From positions 24,674-88,673 of the forward strand of contig CANPVS010000005.1 in NCBI GenBank assembly GCA_947581795.1: a stretch of DNA of 64,000 bases, read 5' to 3'. Source of the stretch: an uncultured Oscillospiraceae bacterium. Lineage in GTDB: Bacteria > Bacillota > Clostridia > Oscillospirales > Oscillospiraceae. Made by a program: the position numbers and the translations under genes. The notes under the pieces are model-generated. The model saw only the letters and a program-made list of their open reading frames with translations. It ran no database searches and was not told the origin of the DNA. Below, piece after piece: positions 56,457-64,000 of this stretch (the first letter of the stretch is position 1; every line of letters begins with the position of its first letter).

Positions 56457-57677
56457 TCAAGGAACCTCTGTCTGTGGTATTTTCGCCTGGATCTCCGCCA
56501 GGTCATCGTCTGTCAGCGGTGCGGACACGCCGATCTGCTCCCGGCACTCCGCCCGCAGTGTCACATAGAGCGCCCCGTCCTCCGAAGAGGCGGAAAACCG
56601 GCTGGACAGCACTTCGCCGTCCTCCCCCAGCTGGCCCGTGAGCGTCTCCATGAGCTGGTCCTCCAGCTCCGCCCGGAGTTCAGGTCCCGCCGCCTCATGA
56701 GTATCATAAGGCACGTAGGTGGTCTTCACCAGCGTCACGGGCAGGGCAAACAGTCCCTTCCGCGCCAGGGTATACTCTTTTATGATTTTATCACAACCTG
56801 CGGGGCAAATACTACTGTCTTTGTAAAAATTTATCCGGGTTTTTCCCAGAATCAGGGCCCATCGGATGCGTTCATGGCCCGAATAGGTCTTTTCCAGGGG
56901 CCGGGCGGCGGTCTTGGCCGTGAGCTCGTACCATGTCCGGGCCGTAACCTCGCCCACAGCGCGGGCGGGCCCCTGGACGCCAATGCGGCCGGTGACATAC
57001 CCGCCGATCAGCTTCTCTCCCGGCAGGACCGCCTTGGTGGGCTCCGTGAGGGCGGTGCCCTGGAAGGCATCCACGTGCTCTACGAGCCCCGCCTTCACCG
57101 CCACGATGTCCGCATAGGCGGTCTCCGGGACGATGGGCGGGTGGGTATACCTCTCCCGTATGATGACCCTGGCGTGGCTGCCCCGCATGGTGACGGTCAT
57201 CCACCGGATATCAGGCACCCGCAGGATGACCCCGTTCCGCACCCCGTCCTGGCTCATGGCTGGCCAGAAGGCGCCGATGTCCACCCCGCACTCCTGCAGC
57301 GCCTGGCGGATGACCCCCTCCGGGACGGTCTCATTCCCCTCGATGTCGATCTCCCAGATAAACGCGCTGCCCACGAACAGCACCGCCAGGATGAGCGCCG
57401 CGCCTATCAGGAGAAAGTACCGCCGGCGCAGTTTGGCTGCCAGGGCCGGCAGCCCGTGGCGTCCCGTGACCGTTCCCTCGCAGCCCAGGGAAGCAGCCAA
57501 TGGCTGGACCAGCTTCGCCGCCCGCCAGGGTATCTCCACCGTGAGGGAGAAGTCCACGGGCGGCGCGGCGCCCCAGAAGGGGATGCCCCGCTCCGCCAGG
57601 GCGCACAGAAACTTCTCCGGGGCGGCGCCGGTGACCCGGGCGGTGACCCAGCCTGTGAAGTACCGCGCGCCGTTCAT
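56457..57677 (-). CDS. yqfD: Sporulation protein YqfD
   Basis: IDIEGNETVPEGVIRQALQECGVDIGAFWP...IRWMTVTMRGSHARVIIRERY. Confidence 0.9.
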   Translation of the reverse strand: MNGARYFTGWVTARVTGAAPEKFLCALAERGIPFWGAAPPVDFSLTVEIPWRAAKLVQPLAASLGCEGTVTGRHGLPALAAKLRRRYFLLIGAALILAVLFVGSAFIWEIDIEGNETVPEGVIRQALQECGVDIGAFWPAMSQDGVRNGVILRVPDIRWMTVTMRGSHARVIIRERYTHPPIVPETAYADIVAVKAGLVEHVDAFQGTALTEPTKAVLPGEKLIGGYVTGRIGVQGPARAVGEVTARTWYELTAKTAARPLEKTYSGHERIRWALILGKTRINFYKDSSICPAGCDKIIKEYTLARKGLFALPVTLVKTTYVPYDTHEAAGPELRAELEDQLMETLTGQLGEDGEVLSSRFSASSEDGALYVTLRAECREQIGVSAPLTDDDLAEIQAKIPQTEVP

Positions 57678-57949
57678 TCCAGCTCCACCGCCCACAGGCG
57701 GCCGGACACCACCATCTCCCGCCGGTTCATGGCCACCAGCCCCAAATGCTCCCCCTTTATGAGGATGCGGCATCCGGGCCCGGCGGCGGCGATGCGGTCC
57801 GCGGCGTATTCCAAAAGGCCTCTGTGGCCTTCCACCAGCACCCGCCCGTCGCCGGAAATGGTGATCCGGGGCGCGGGCACCGCCGCCTCGGCGGGGATAT
57901 CCAGCCGGGAGAGCATCCTGCGTGTGAGCTTCGTCTTTTCCAAAATCAT
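57674..57949 (-). CDS. yqfC: Sporulation protein YqfC
   Basis: PRITISGDGRVLVEGHRGLLEYAADRI; start chosen at MILEKTK giving usual ~92 aa size. Confidence 0.8.
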   Translation of the reverse strand: MILEKTKLTRRMLSRLDIPAEAAVPAPRITISGDGRVLVEGHRGLLEYAADRIAAAGPGCRILIKGEHLGLVAMNRREMVVSGRLWAVELE

Positions 57950-58011
57950 CACCCGAAGGATTTTATGCCGGGCCGGTTCAAAAAAGGACTTAGCGCTCAT
58001 ATGCTCTGACC

Positions 58012-58932
58012 ATGAAAAAGTTCTTGCCACTTCTCCCGGTCTTGGCGGCGGGCGGGGCGCTGCTGGTCCTGTCGCGGGAGGCGGCCGCCGGGGCGAGGCA
58101 GGCTCTCGCCGTCTGCGCCGCCACGCTCATCCCCTCGCTTCTGCCCTTCTTCTCCTTGGCGAATATGCTCTCCGCCCTGGGGCTTCCGGAGCTCTTAGCC
58201 GGCAGTCTCGGAAAGGGCCTGGGCAGGCTCTTCCGGGTCTCCCCCGCCGGGGCCCAGGCGTTCATGCTGGGCCTGTCCGGCGGCTATCCGCTGGGGGCGT
58301 CTGTAACGGCGGACCTGCGCCGCAGCGGGCGGGTGAGCCGGGACGAGGCGGAAAGGCTGGCCGCCTTTTGCAACAACTCCGGCCCCGGCTTCATCCTGGG
58401 CGCGGCTGGGGCCGTGTTCCAGCGCCCCGCAGCGGGGTTTCTCCTCTATATCACTCACGCGCTGGGAGCCGTGACGGTGGGGCTTCTCTTCCGGGGCCAT
58501 GGCGCGCCCATCGAAGGCGAGACGGCCATCTCCCCCGCTGCGCCGGTCCCCTTTTCCAGGGCTCTGCCCACAGCGGTCACGAAGGCGGTGGGCTCCACGC
58601 TGGCCGTGTGCGGCTATGTGGTGCTCTTCGGCGCCATCGTTGGCATGCTCACGCCCTTCCTCGCCCTGCCCCCCCTCATGCGGGCGCTGCTCACCGGCTT
58701 TTTGGAGCTGGGCGGCGGCATTGCCGCTTTCCAGGGTCTCACGCCCACGCCGCTGCATCTGGCCTGCGCGGCGTTGGTGCTGGGCTGGGGCGGTCTTTCC
58801 GTCCACTGCCAGACCATGGGCGTGCTGGCGGACACGGATATAAGCTGCGCCCGGCACCTTGCGGGCCGGGCGCTGTGCGGCGTCTCCGCCGCGGTATACA
58901 CTTATTTGGGCGCGCTGCTGCTGTTTCAGTAG
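58012..58932 (+). CDS. ylbJ: YlbJ-like sporulation integral membrane protein
   Basis: LIPSLLPFFSLANML, GLSGGYPLGASVTADLRRSGRVSRDEAERLAAFCNNSGPGFILGAAG. Confidence 0.87.
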   Translation: MKKFLPLLPVLAAGGALLVLSREAAAGARQALAVCAATLIPSLLPFFSLANMLSALGLPELLAGSLGKGLGRLFRVSPAGAQAFMLGLSGGYPLGASVTADLRRSGRVSRDEAERLAAFCNNSGPGFILGAAGAVFQRPAAGFLLYITHALGAVTVGLLFRGHGAPIEGETAISPAAPVPFSRALPTAVTKAVGSTLAVCGYVVLFGAIVGMLTPFLALPPLMRALLTGFLELGGGIAAFQGLTPTPLHLACAALVLGWGGLSVHCQTMGVLADTDISCARHLAGRALCGVSAAVYTYLGALLLFQ

Positions 58933-60269
58933 GGGAACTTGAGGACCGCGCCGCCGCTTTCCACGTCATACTCGGCGCCCAGGATGGTCTTCAGGTCCTC
59001 TATGCCCTGTTTGGCCGCCTCATAGGACCCGGAGGACAGCGGTCCTCCCTGGCCCTGCTCGTACATGCCGATGGCCTCCCGGGCGTCCACCACCCGGTAG
59101 CGGAAGGGGCTTCCGGAATAGCCGTCATAGTCGTCGGTGTCCACCATGAACAGCGGCGTCTCCCGCACGGAGCTGATCCACACCTCATTGCTCTCCGTGT
59201 CCCGGCTGAGCTCTATATCCACCACCGCGGAGATATTGGTGTAGTTGTCGTTGAAGCAGCTCATGAGGTTGGACAGGCTGTAGCAGGCCACGCAGTTGGC
59301 CTTAGTGCCGTCGGCGCGCTCCACCACCTGCACCTGGATGGGCTGGGGCACTTTCACGCCCCCGCCAATGAGGATGTCCACGCCGCTTTCAAAGAGATGG
59401 TCGGCAAGCTCCGTCTGCTGGGCGCGGGGCTCGGTGTAATACTGGGCGCTGTCCCACCAGTACACGAAACACACCACGATGTCCGCCCCCGCGTCCTTCA
59501 CGGCGGCGATGTCACCGTCGATCTTGGCGTAGTCGATGGTCTCCTTCTCTGTCATATAGTCGGAGGTGAGCAAGTCGATGCACCAGGGATTATCCGCTAC
59601 GGATACGGGCTGGGCCCCTGTGCCGGCCGTGCCATAGGTGTAGCTTAAAAAGGCGATCTTCATGCCGTTCTTCTCGGCCATGGCCAGCTGGCGGCTGCCC
59701 TCGGTGCTGTAGGCGCCCAGAACGCCGAGGCCTGTGTTGCGAAGAGCGTCTACCGTCTCCACGAGACCCGTGAGCCCCCGGTCCAGCAGATGGTCCGTGG
59801 CCGCGTTCACCAGGTCGAAGCCCGCGCCTTTGAGGCCGTCCGCCACGGCCCGGGGCATCTGGTACGCCTCATAGGTGCCGGAGCTGGTGAGGGTGCTCAC
59901 CAGTGTGCAGGCGGCCAGGTCCGCCCCCTCCACCGCGGCGCGCACGCCGCTGAGTTCATCGGTAAAGTCATAGGTGGTGACGCCGTCCGCGGTCCGCTGG
60001 GCCTCGTTGGCAAGGCCCGACTGGCCGATGATGTCCCCGGCGAAGGCCAGGGTGACGCTCTGGGTGTTCCGGTCAGGCTCCGCCGTGGGGGCGGGCGTGG
60101 CCGTGGGCTCCGGCGTGGGCGTCACGGAAAGCGCCGCCTCCGCCTCCTCGATGGCCTTGTTCTGTTTCACATTGGCCCGGTAGTTGAAGACGATGAGGAG
60201 CGCCAGCCCCACCAGGAGCAATATCAGCATCACATACATGACGCCGGTGCCAAATCCGTTTTTCTTCAC
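58926..60269 (-). CDS. CapA family protein (membrane-anchored)
   Basis: VTLAFAGDIIGQSG, FDLVNAATDHLLDRGLTGLVETVDAL, DIVVCFVYWW. Confidence 0.9.
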   Translation of the reverse strand: MKKNGFGTGVMYVMLILLLVGLALLIVFNYRANVKQNKAIEEAEAALSVTPTPEPTATPAPTAEPDRNTQSVTLAFAGDIIGQSGLANEAQRTADGVTTYDFTDELSGVRAAVEGADLAACTLVSTLTSSGTYEAYQMPRAVADGLKGAGFDLVNAATDHLLDRGLTGLVETVDALRNTGLGVLGAYSTEGSRQLAMAEKNGMKIAFLSYTYGTAGTGAQPVSVADNPWCIDLLTSDYMTEKETIDYAKIDGDIAAVKDAGADIVVCFVYWWDSAQYYTEPRAQQTELADHLFESGVDILIGGGVKVPQPIQVQVVERADGTKANCVACYSLSNLMSCFNDNYTNISAVVDIELSRDTESNEVWISSVRETPLFMVDTDDYDGYSGSPFRYRVVDAREAIGMYEQGQGGPLSSGSYEAAKQGIEDLKTILGAEYDVESGGAVLKFPY

Positions 60270-60368
60270 GTGCTCACCTCGCTGTGGTCGGTTGTCATAA
60301 CAACATAATAATAACGCAATTTATGAAAAAAGGAAAGCTTTTTCTCATAATTCAGCGGAATGCTCGTC

Positions 60369-60473
60369 AAAATAGCCCTGAAGATGTCAAACGCCCGCAA
60401 GCGGTCGTTCTCCATCGGTCAGAGCTATTTTTCCTCTTCCCCATGAAACCCGCTTCGCTGGGCTTTCATGGGG
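60369..60473. repeat. Nested palindromic intergenic element
   Basis: AAAATAGCCCTGA/TCAGAGCTATTTTT inverted repeat followed by CCCCATGAAACCC...GGGCTTTCATGGGG. Confidence 0.55.
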
Positions 60474-60497
60474 ACCCCGTAGAAACTTTATATATTG

Positions 60498-62180
60498 TTA
60501 CAGCCGGTCGAAGCGCATCAGCATGGCGCAGACCTCCGCCCGGGTGGCGGAAGCGGACGGCTTCAGCGTCCCGTCGGCGTTGCCGTTGACCACGCCCTTG
60601 TTCACGGCCCAGATCAAGGCGTTTTTGGCATAGGACTGGACCTTCGACCCATCGGAGAAGCGGCTGAGATTTCCGCTGACGGAGGGACTCCCCGCCAGGC
60701 GGTAAAGCATGGCGGCCAGCTGCTCCCGGGTAATGTTGCTGCCTGGGGAGAAGGTGGTGTCTGAAGTACCGTTGACCACGTCGTTGGAAGAGGCCCAGTT
60801 CACCGCGTCCTTATAATAATCCTGGGTCAGGTCGCTGAACACCGACGCCGTAGCCGGGACGGAGGGCTCGCCCTCCAGCCGGTAGAGCATAGTGACCACC
60901 TGGCCCCGGGTGGCGGTGGCGTTGGGGGCGAAGCTGGTGTTGGTCTGACCCTTCACGATGCCCGCCTCATAGGCCGCCAGTACGTCGGAATAATACCAGC
61001 TGGAGGAGGACACGTCCTTGAAGGGATTGGTGGGCTTAGGGGTCGCGGTGGGCTTGGGGGTTGCCGTAGGCTTCGCCTGCTGCTGAGCGGGGGGCGGCAG
61101 CTTCCCGCTGGGGTCGAACCAGAAGTCCAGGTCCACGTCGCCGGCGATACCTGCCACGGGCCCATAGCCGCACTGCCAGAACTCATAGGCGCCGGCATAG
61201 TCGGTCTTGGTGGCCCAGTGGGCCAGCCAGAGCCTGCCCATCTGCGCCCGGTACAGGTCCTTGTTCAACGTGCTGGGGTTGGAGTAGACCATGCTCTCGT
61301 AGCCCGCCGCCTCCACAGTCTTGCAGAAGGCGTTGCACACGTCGGTGCCCTCCTGGCGGGAGAGCTTGCCGCTGTAAAGCCGGCCGCCCGCGTACTCGAA
61401 GTCGAATACCAGCGGCAGGTCGATGGCATAGCCCTTGATGTGGTCCATCAGGTACTGGGCCTCCTCCTCGGCCTCCTCCTCGGAGATGGCCTGGGAGAAT
61501 ATGTACGCGCCCACCTGCAGCCCCGCCGCCTTGGCGGCGGTCAGGTTGCGGACGTAGTACTTATCGGTCATGAGCTCGCCGGAGCCGGTGGTCCGGTAGC
61601 CCACGCGGATGATGGCGAACTCCACGCCGCTGGCGGCTACCTGGTTCCAGTCGATGTTGGCGCCCTGGTAGACGGACACGTCTATGCCCCTGTGCAGCGT
61701 CTCATAGGACTGCAGCGTCCGGGGGACAAAGTCGTCGAAGGTCTTGCTGGTCACAGCGGCCAGCTGGATGCCCGCGTTGGCGCTGCGGTGGGCCTCCACG
61801 TAATAGACGGGGTCCTCCGGGTCATAGTCCTCGCTCTGGGTCACCTGGGGCTCCTCCTCAGGCTCCTCCTGGGGCTCCTCCGCCACGGGGGCCTCGGGCT
61901 CCCAGGCGGGCTCCTCAGTGGTGTCAGGCTGGGACTCCTCCGGCACGGCCGGGGCGGGCTGCTCGGGCTCCTCCGGCACGACAGGCGCGGGCGCCGCAGG
62001 GGCGGGCGCCTCCGGCGCCGGGGCCTCGGGCTCCACGGGAGGCAGTTCCTCGGGGGCAGCGATCTCCTCCTCCGGGAACGGCTCCTCCGCGGCCATTGCC
62101 CCGGGCGTCATGCCCAGCGCCATGGCCAGCACCAGCAGTAAGATCAGTAAAGTCCTCTTTGCAGTGGAAATTTTACTCAT
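60498..62180 (-). CDS. Secreted GH25 muramidase with three C-terminal SLH domains
   Basis: GIDVSVYQGANIDWNQVAASGVEFAIIRVGYR; three SLH motifs (NPFKDVSSSSWYYSDV..., YYKDAVNWASSNDVVNGTSDTTFSPG..., YAKNALIWAVNKGVVNGNADGTLKP). Confidence 0.93.
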   Translation of the reverse strand: MSKISTAKRTLLILLLVLAMALGMTPGAMAAEEPFPEEEIAAPEELPPVEPEAPAPEAPAPAAPAPVVPEEPEQPAPAVPEESQPDTTEEPAWEPEAPVAEEPQEEPEEEPQVTQSEDYDPEDPVYYVEAHRSANAGIQLAAVTSKTFDDFVPRTLQSYETLHRGIDVSVYQGANIDWNQVAASGVEFAIIRVGYRTTGSGELMTDKYYVRNLTAAKAAGLQVGAYIFSQAISEEEAEEEAQYLMDHIKGYAIDLPLVFDFEYAGGRLYSGKLSRQEGTDVCNAFCKTVEAAGYESMVYSNPSTLNKDLYRAQMGRLWLAHWATKTDYAGAYEFWQCGYGPVAGIAGDVDLDFWFDPSGKLPPPAQQQAKPTATPKPTATPKPTNPFKDVSSSSWYYSDVLAAYEAGIVKGQTNTSFAPNATATRGQVVTMLYRLEGEPSVPATASVFSDLTQDYYKDAVNWASSNDVVNGTSDTTFSPGSNITREQLAAMLYRLAGSPSVSGNLSRFSDGSKVQSYAKNALIWAVNKGVVNGNADGTLKPSASATRAEVCAMLMRFDRL

Positions 62181-62336
62181 TCTGTAACCTCTCGGTAAAC
62201 TATGTAACAAAAGTTACGAACACTATAGCACATATTTCCCTCAAATACAACCCTTTTTCTGCCGGAAAAACCTTCCAGCAGCCGAAAATCCGGAAAAAGC
62301 CGCGCATTTTCCCCTCTTCTGTGTTACAATGGCCCC

Positions 62337-63947
62337 ATGGAAAACGAGCTTACGAAAAACGCCATATTCGACTGCGCCGTGGACGGCTTCACCTCCCAGG
62401 GCGCCGGCGTCTGCCGGCTCGGCGGCCGTGCGGTGTTCGTGCCTCTGGCCCTGCCGGGCGAGCGGTGGCGGGTGCGCATCGTGAAGGTGACGAAGACGGC
62501 GGTATACGGCCGGGGTGAGGCCATATTGGCGCCCTCCCCCTATCGCCGGGACCCGGGCTGTCCCGCCTTCGGGAAGTGCGGCGGCTGCGACTGCCTGCAC
62601 ATGGACTACGAGCTGGAAAAGCGGCTGAAGCTGGACCGGGTCAACGACGCCTTGCGCCGCATCGGCGGCCTTGACCTGCACTGCGAGACCATCCTTGGCG
62701 CGGACAGCGTGGAAGGCTACCGCAACAAGGCCATCTATAACTTTGGCCCCGGTCCCGTGTGCGGTTTTTATCGGGCCCGGAGCCACGAGGTCATCCAAAG
62801 CCCCCGGTGCCTTCTCCAGCCGGAGTGCTTCGACCGGGCCGCGGCCGCGCTGCTGGGCTGGATGAAGGCCGCTGGCATACCGGCTTATGACGAAGCCACC
62901 GGCGGGGGACTCATCCGGCACCTGTTCCTGCGCCGGACGAGCTCCCACTTTGCCGCCTGCATCGTGTCGGCGGGAGACGTGCCCGTGGGCGCGGCGGATG
63001 CCCTGCGCCGGGCGTGTCCCGAGCTCACCGGCGTGCTGGCCTGCCGCAACCCGGACCCGGGCAATGTGGTTCTGAACGGCGATATCCGCCTCCTCTGGGG
63101 GCAGGACACCGTGGAGGAGACCCTCTGCGGCGCACGCCTCGCCCTCTCCCCCCTGGCCTTCTTCCAGGTGAACACCGCCCAGGCGGAGAAGCTCTACACT
63201 CTCGCAGGCGAGTACGCCGAGCCCGCCGGAAAGACGGTGCTGGACCTCTACTGCGGCGCGGGCTCCATCGGCCTCGCCGTGGCCCGGGACGCCGCCCGCC
63301 TCATTGGCAGCGACATCGTCCCCGCCGCGGTGGAGAACGCGAAGGCCAACGCCCGGCGAAACGGCGTCACGAACGCGGAGTATATCTGCGGCGACGCGAA
63401 AGACGTGGCCGCGAAACTGGCCGCCCAGGGCCTCCGCCCGGACGTGATCATCACCGACCCGCCCCGCAAGGGCATGGACGAGGCCGTGCTCCAGGCTATC
63501 GCGGACATGGGCCCTGCCCGGCTCGTGTACGTCTCCTGCGACCCGGCCACGTTGGCAAGGGACCTGAAGCGGCTGACGGCCCTGGACTATGCCCCGGAGC
63601 GCTGCGCCGCCGTGGACCTGTTCCCCAGGACCTGTCATGTGGAGACGGTATGCTTATTGTCCAAACTCAATGTCAAGCAGCATATCGAAGTTGAACTCAC
63701 CATGGACGAGATGGATTTGACCGCTGCCGAGAAGAAAGCCAGCTATGAGGAAATCAAGGAGTATGTGCTGGAGAAATTCGGAATGAAGGTCAGCCACTTG
63801 TATATTGCACAAGTGAAGCGGAAGTGCGGGATTATCGAGCGGGAGAATTATAATAAGCCCAAGTCAGAGAGCGCCAAGCAGCCCCAATGCCCGCCGGAGA
63901 AAGAAGCGGCGATTCGGGCGGCACTGGAGTATTTTAGAATGATATAA
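62337..63947 (+). CDS. rlmD: 23S rRNA (uracil-5-)-methyltransferase RlmD/RumA with C-terminal extension
   Basis: TRAM-like N-term, CPAFGKCGGCDCLHM, VLDLYCGAGSIGLA, YVSCDPATLARDL; extra ~90 aa tail after LLSKL. Confidence 0.9.
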   Translation: MENELTKNAIFDCAVDGFTSQGAGVCRLGGRAVFVPLALPGERWRVRIVKVTKTAVYGRGEAILAPSPYRRDPGCPAFGKCGGCDCLHMDYELEKRLKLDRVNDALRRIGGLDLHCETILGADSVEGYRNKAIYNFGPGPVCGFYRARSHEVIQSPRCLLQPECFDRAAAALLGWMKAAGIPAYDEATGGGLIRHLFLRRTSSHFAACIVSAGDVPVGAADALRRACPELTGVLACRNPDPGNVVLNGDIRLLWGQDTVEETLCGARLALSPLAFFQVNTAQAEKLYTLAGEYAEPAGKTVLDLYCGAGSIGLAVARDAARLIGSDIVPAAVENAKANARRNGVTNAEYICGDAKDVAAKLAAQGLRPDVIITDPPRKGMDEAVLQAIADMGPARLVYVSCDPATLARDLKRLTALDYAPERCAAVDLFPRTCHVETVCLLSKLNVKQHIEVELTMDEMDLTAAEKKASYEEIKEYVLEKFGMKVSHLYIAQVKRKCGIIERENYNKPKSESAKQPQCPPEKEAAIRAALEYFRMI

Positions 63948-63958
63948 TGAAATTACAA

Positions 63959-63999
63959 GAGCCGGTGATTTGTGATTTTGCTCACGGAATCACCGGCTC
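63959..63999 (+). terminator. Hairpin after rlmD, at window edge
   Basis: GAGCCGGTGATT-n-AATCACCGGCTC, perfect 12-bp stem; T-tract would be outside the window. Confidence 0.65.
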
Positions 64000-64000
64000 C

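Noticed and set aside
56295-59648. 1117-aa plus-strand ORF
   Set aside because: Spans genes on both strands (phoH, yqfD, yqfC, ylbJ, capA); no recognisable domain; shadow ORF.
61027-61080. PTATPKPTATPKP coding repeat as a special element
   Set aside because: Ordinary Pro/Thr linker between catalytic and SLH domains; similar linkers occur in other secreted proteins here.
1-64000. CRISPR arrays, tRNA/rRNA genes, prophage or transposase genes
   Set aside because: No regularly spaced repeats, cloverleaf-like sequences or phage/transposase protein motifs were seen by eye; a tRNAscan/Infernal run would be needed to exclude small RNAs fully.

Overview
The window is a chromosomal, high-GC segment from a spore-forming Firmicute, probably an Oscillospiraceae-like Clostridia (inferred from gene content and order). 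Most of it is core housekeeping: the spoIIIA operon with nusB and xseA, spoVAD/AE, alr-mazF, nnr, ireB, galK-galT, coaD-rsmD-uvrC-HPr-mutS2-recO-yqzL-era-ybeY-phoH-yqfD-yqfC, ylbJ and rlmD. I saw no rRNA, tRNA, CRISPR array, prophage or transposase. Three places deserve most attention. (1) A TetM/EF-G-like ribosomal GTPase is fused in frame to a YacP/Rae1-like NYN endoribonuclease domain (11712-14261), possibly a ribosome A-site-delivered mRNase. (2) A one-direction envelope operon (24053 down to 18992) encodes a tyrosine-kinase adaptor with an unusual Q/P/R-rich tail, a BY-kinase, a PHP phosphatase, a class B sortase, a secreted protein ending at SPQTGYDCA with no membrane anchor, and an LCP protein, with no glycan-synthesis genes. 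(3) The 3' end of rlmD/rumA changes abruptly in codon composition, which looks like an attachment-site scar or edge of an integrative element just outside the window. Smaller points are an orphan MazF followed by a hairpin that buries the next gene's Shine-Dalgarno, a YqzL micro-ORF missing from the ORF track, and palindromic intergenic elements. All calls come from reading the sequence; no searches were run.
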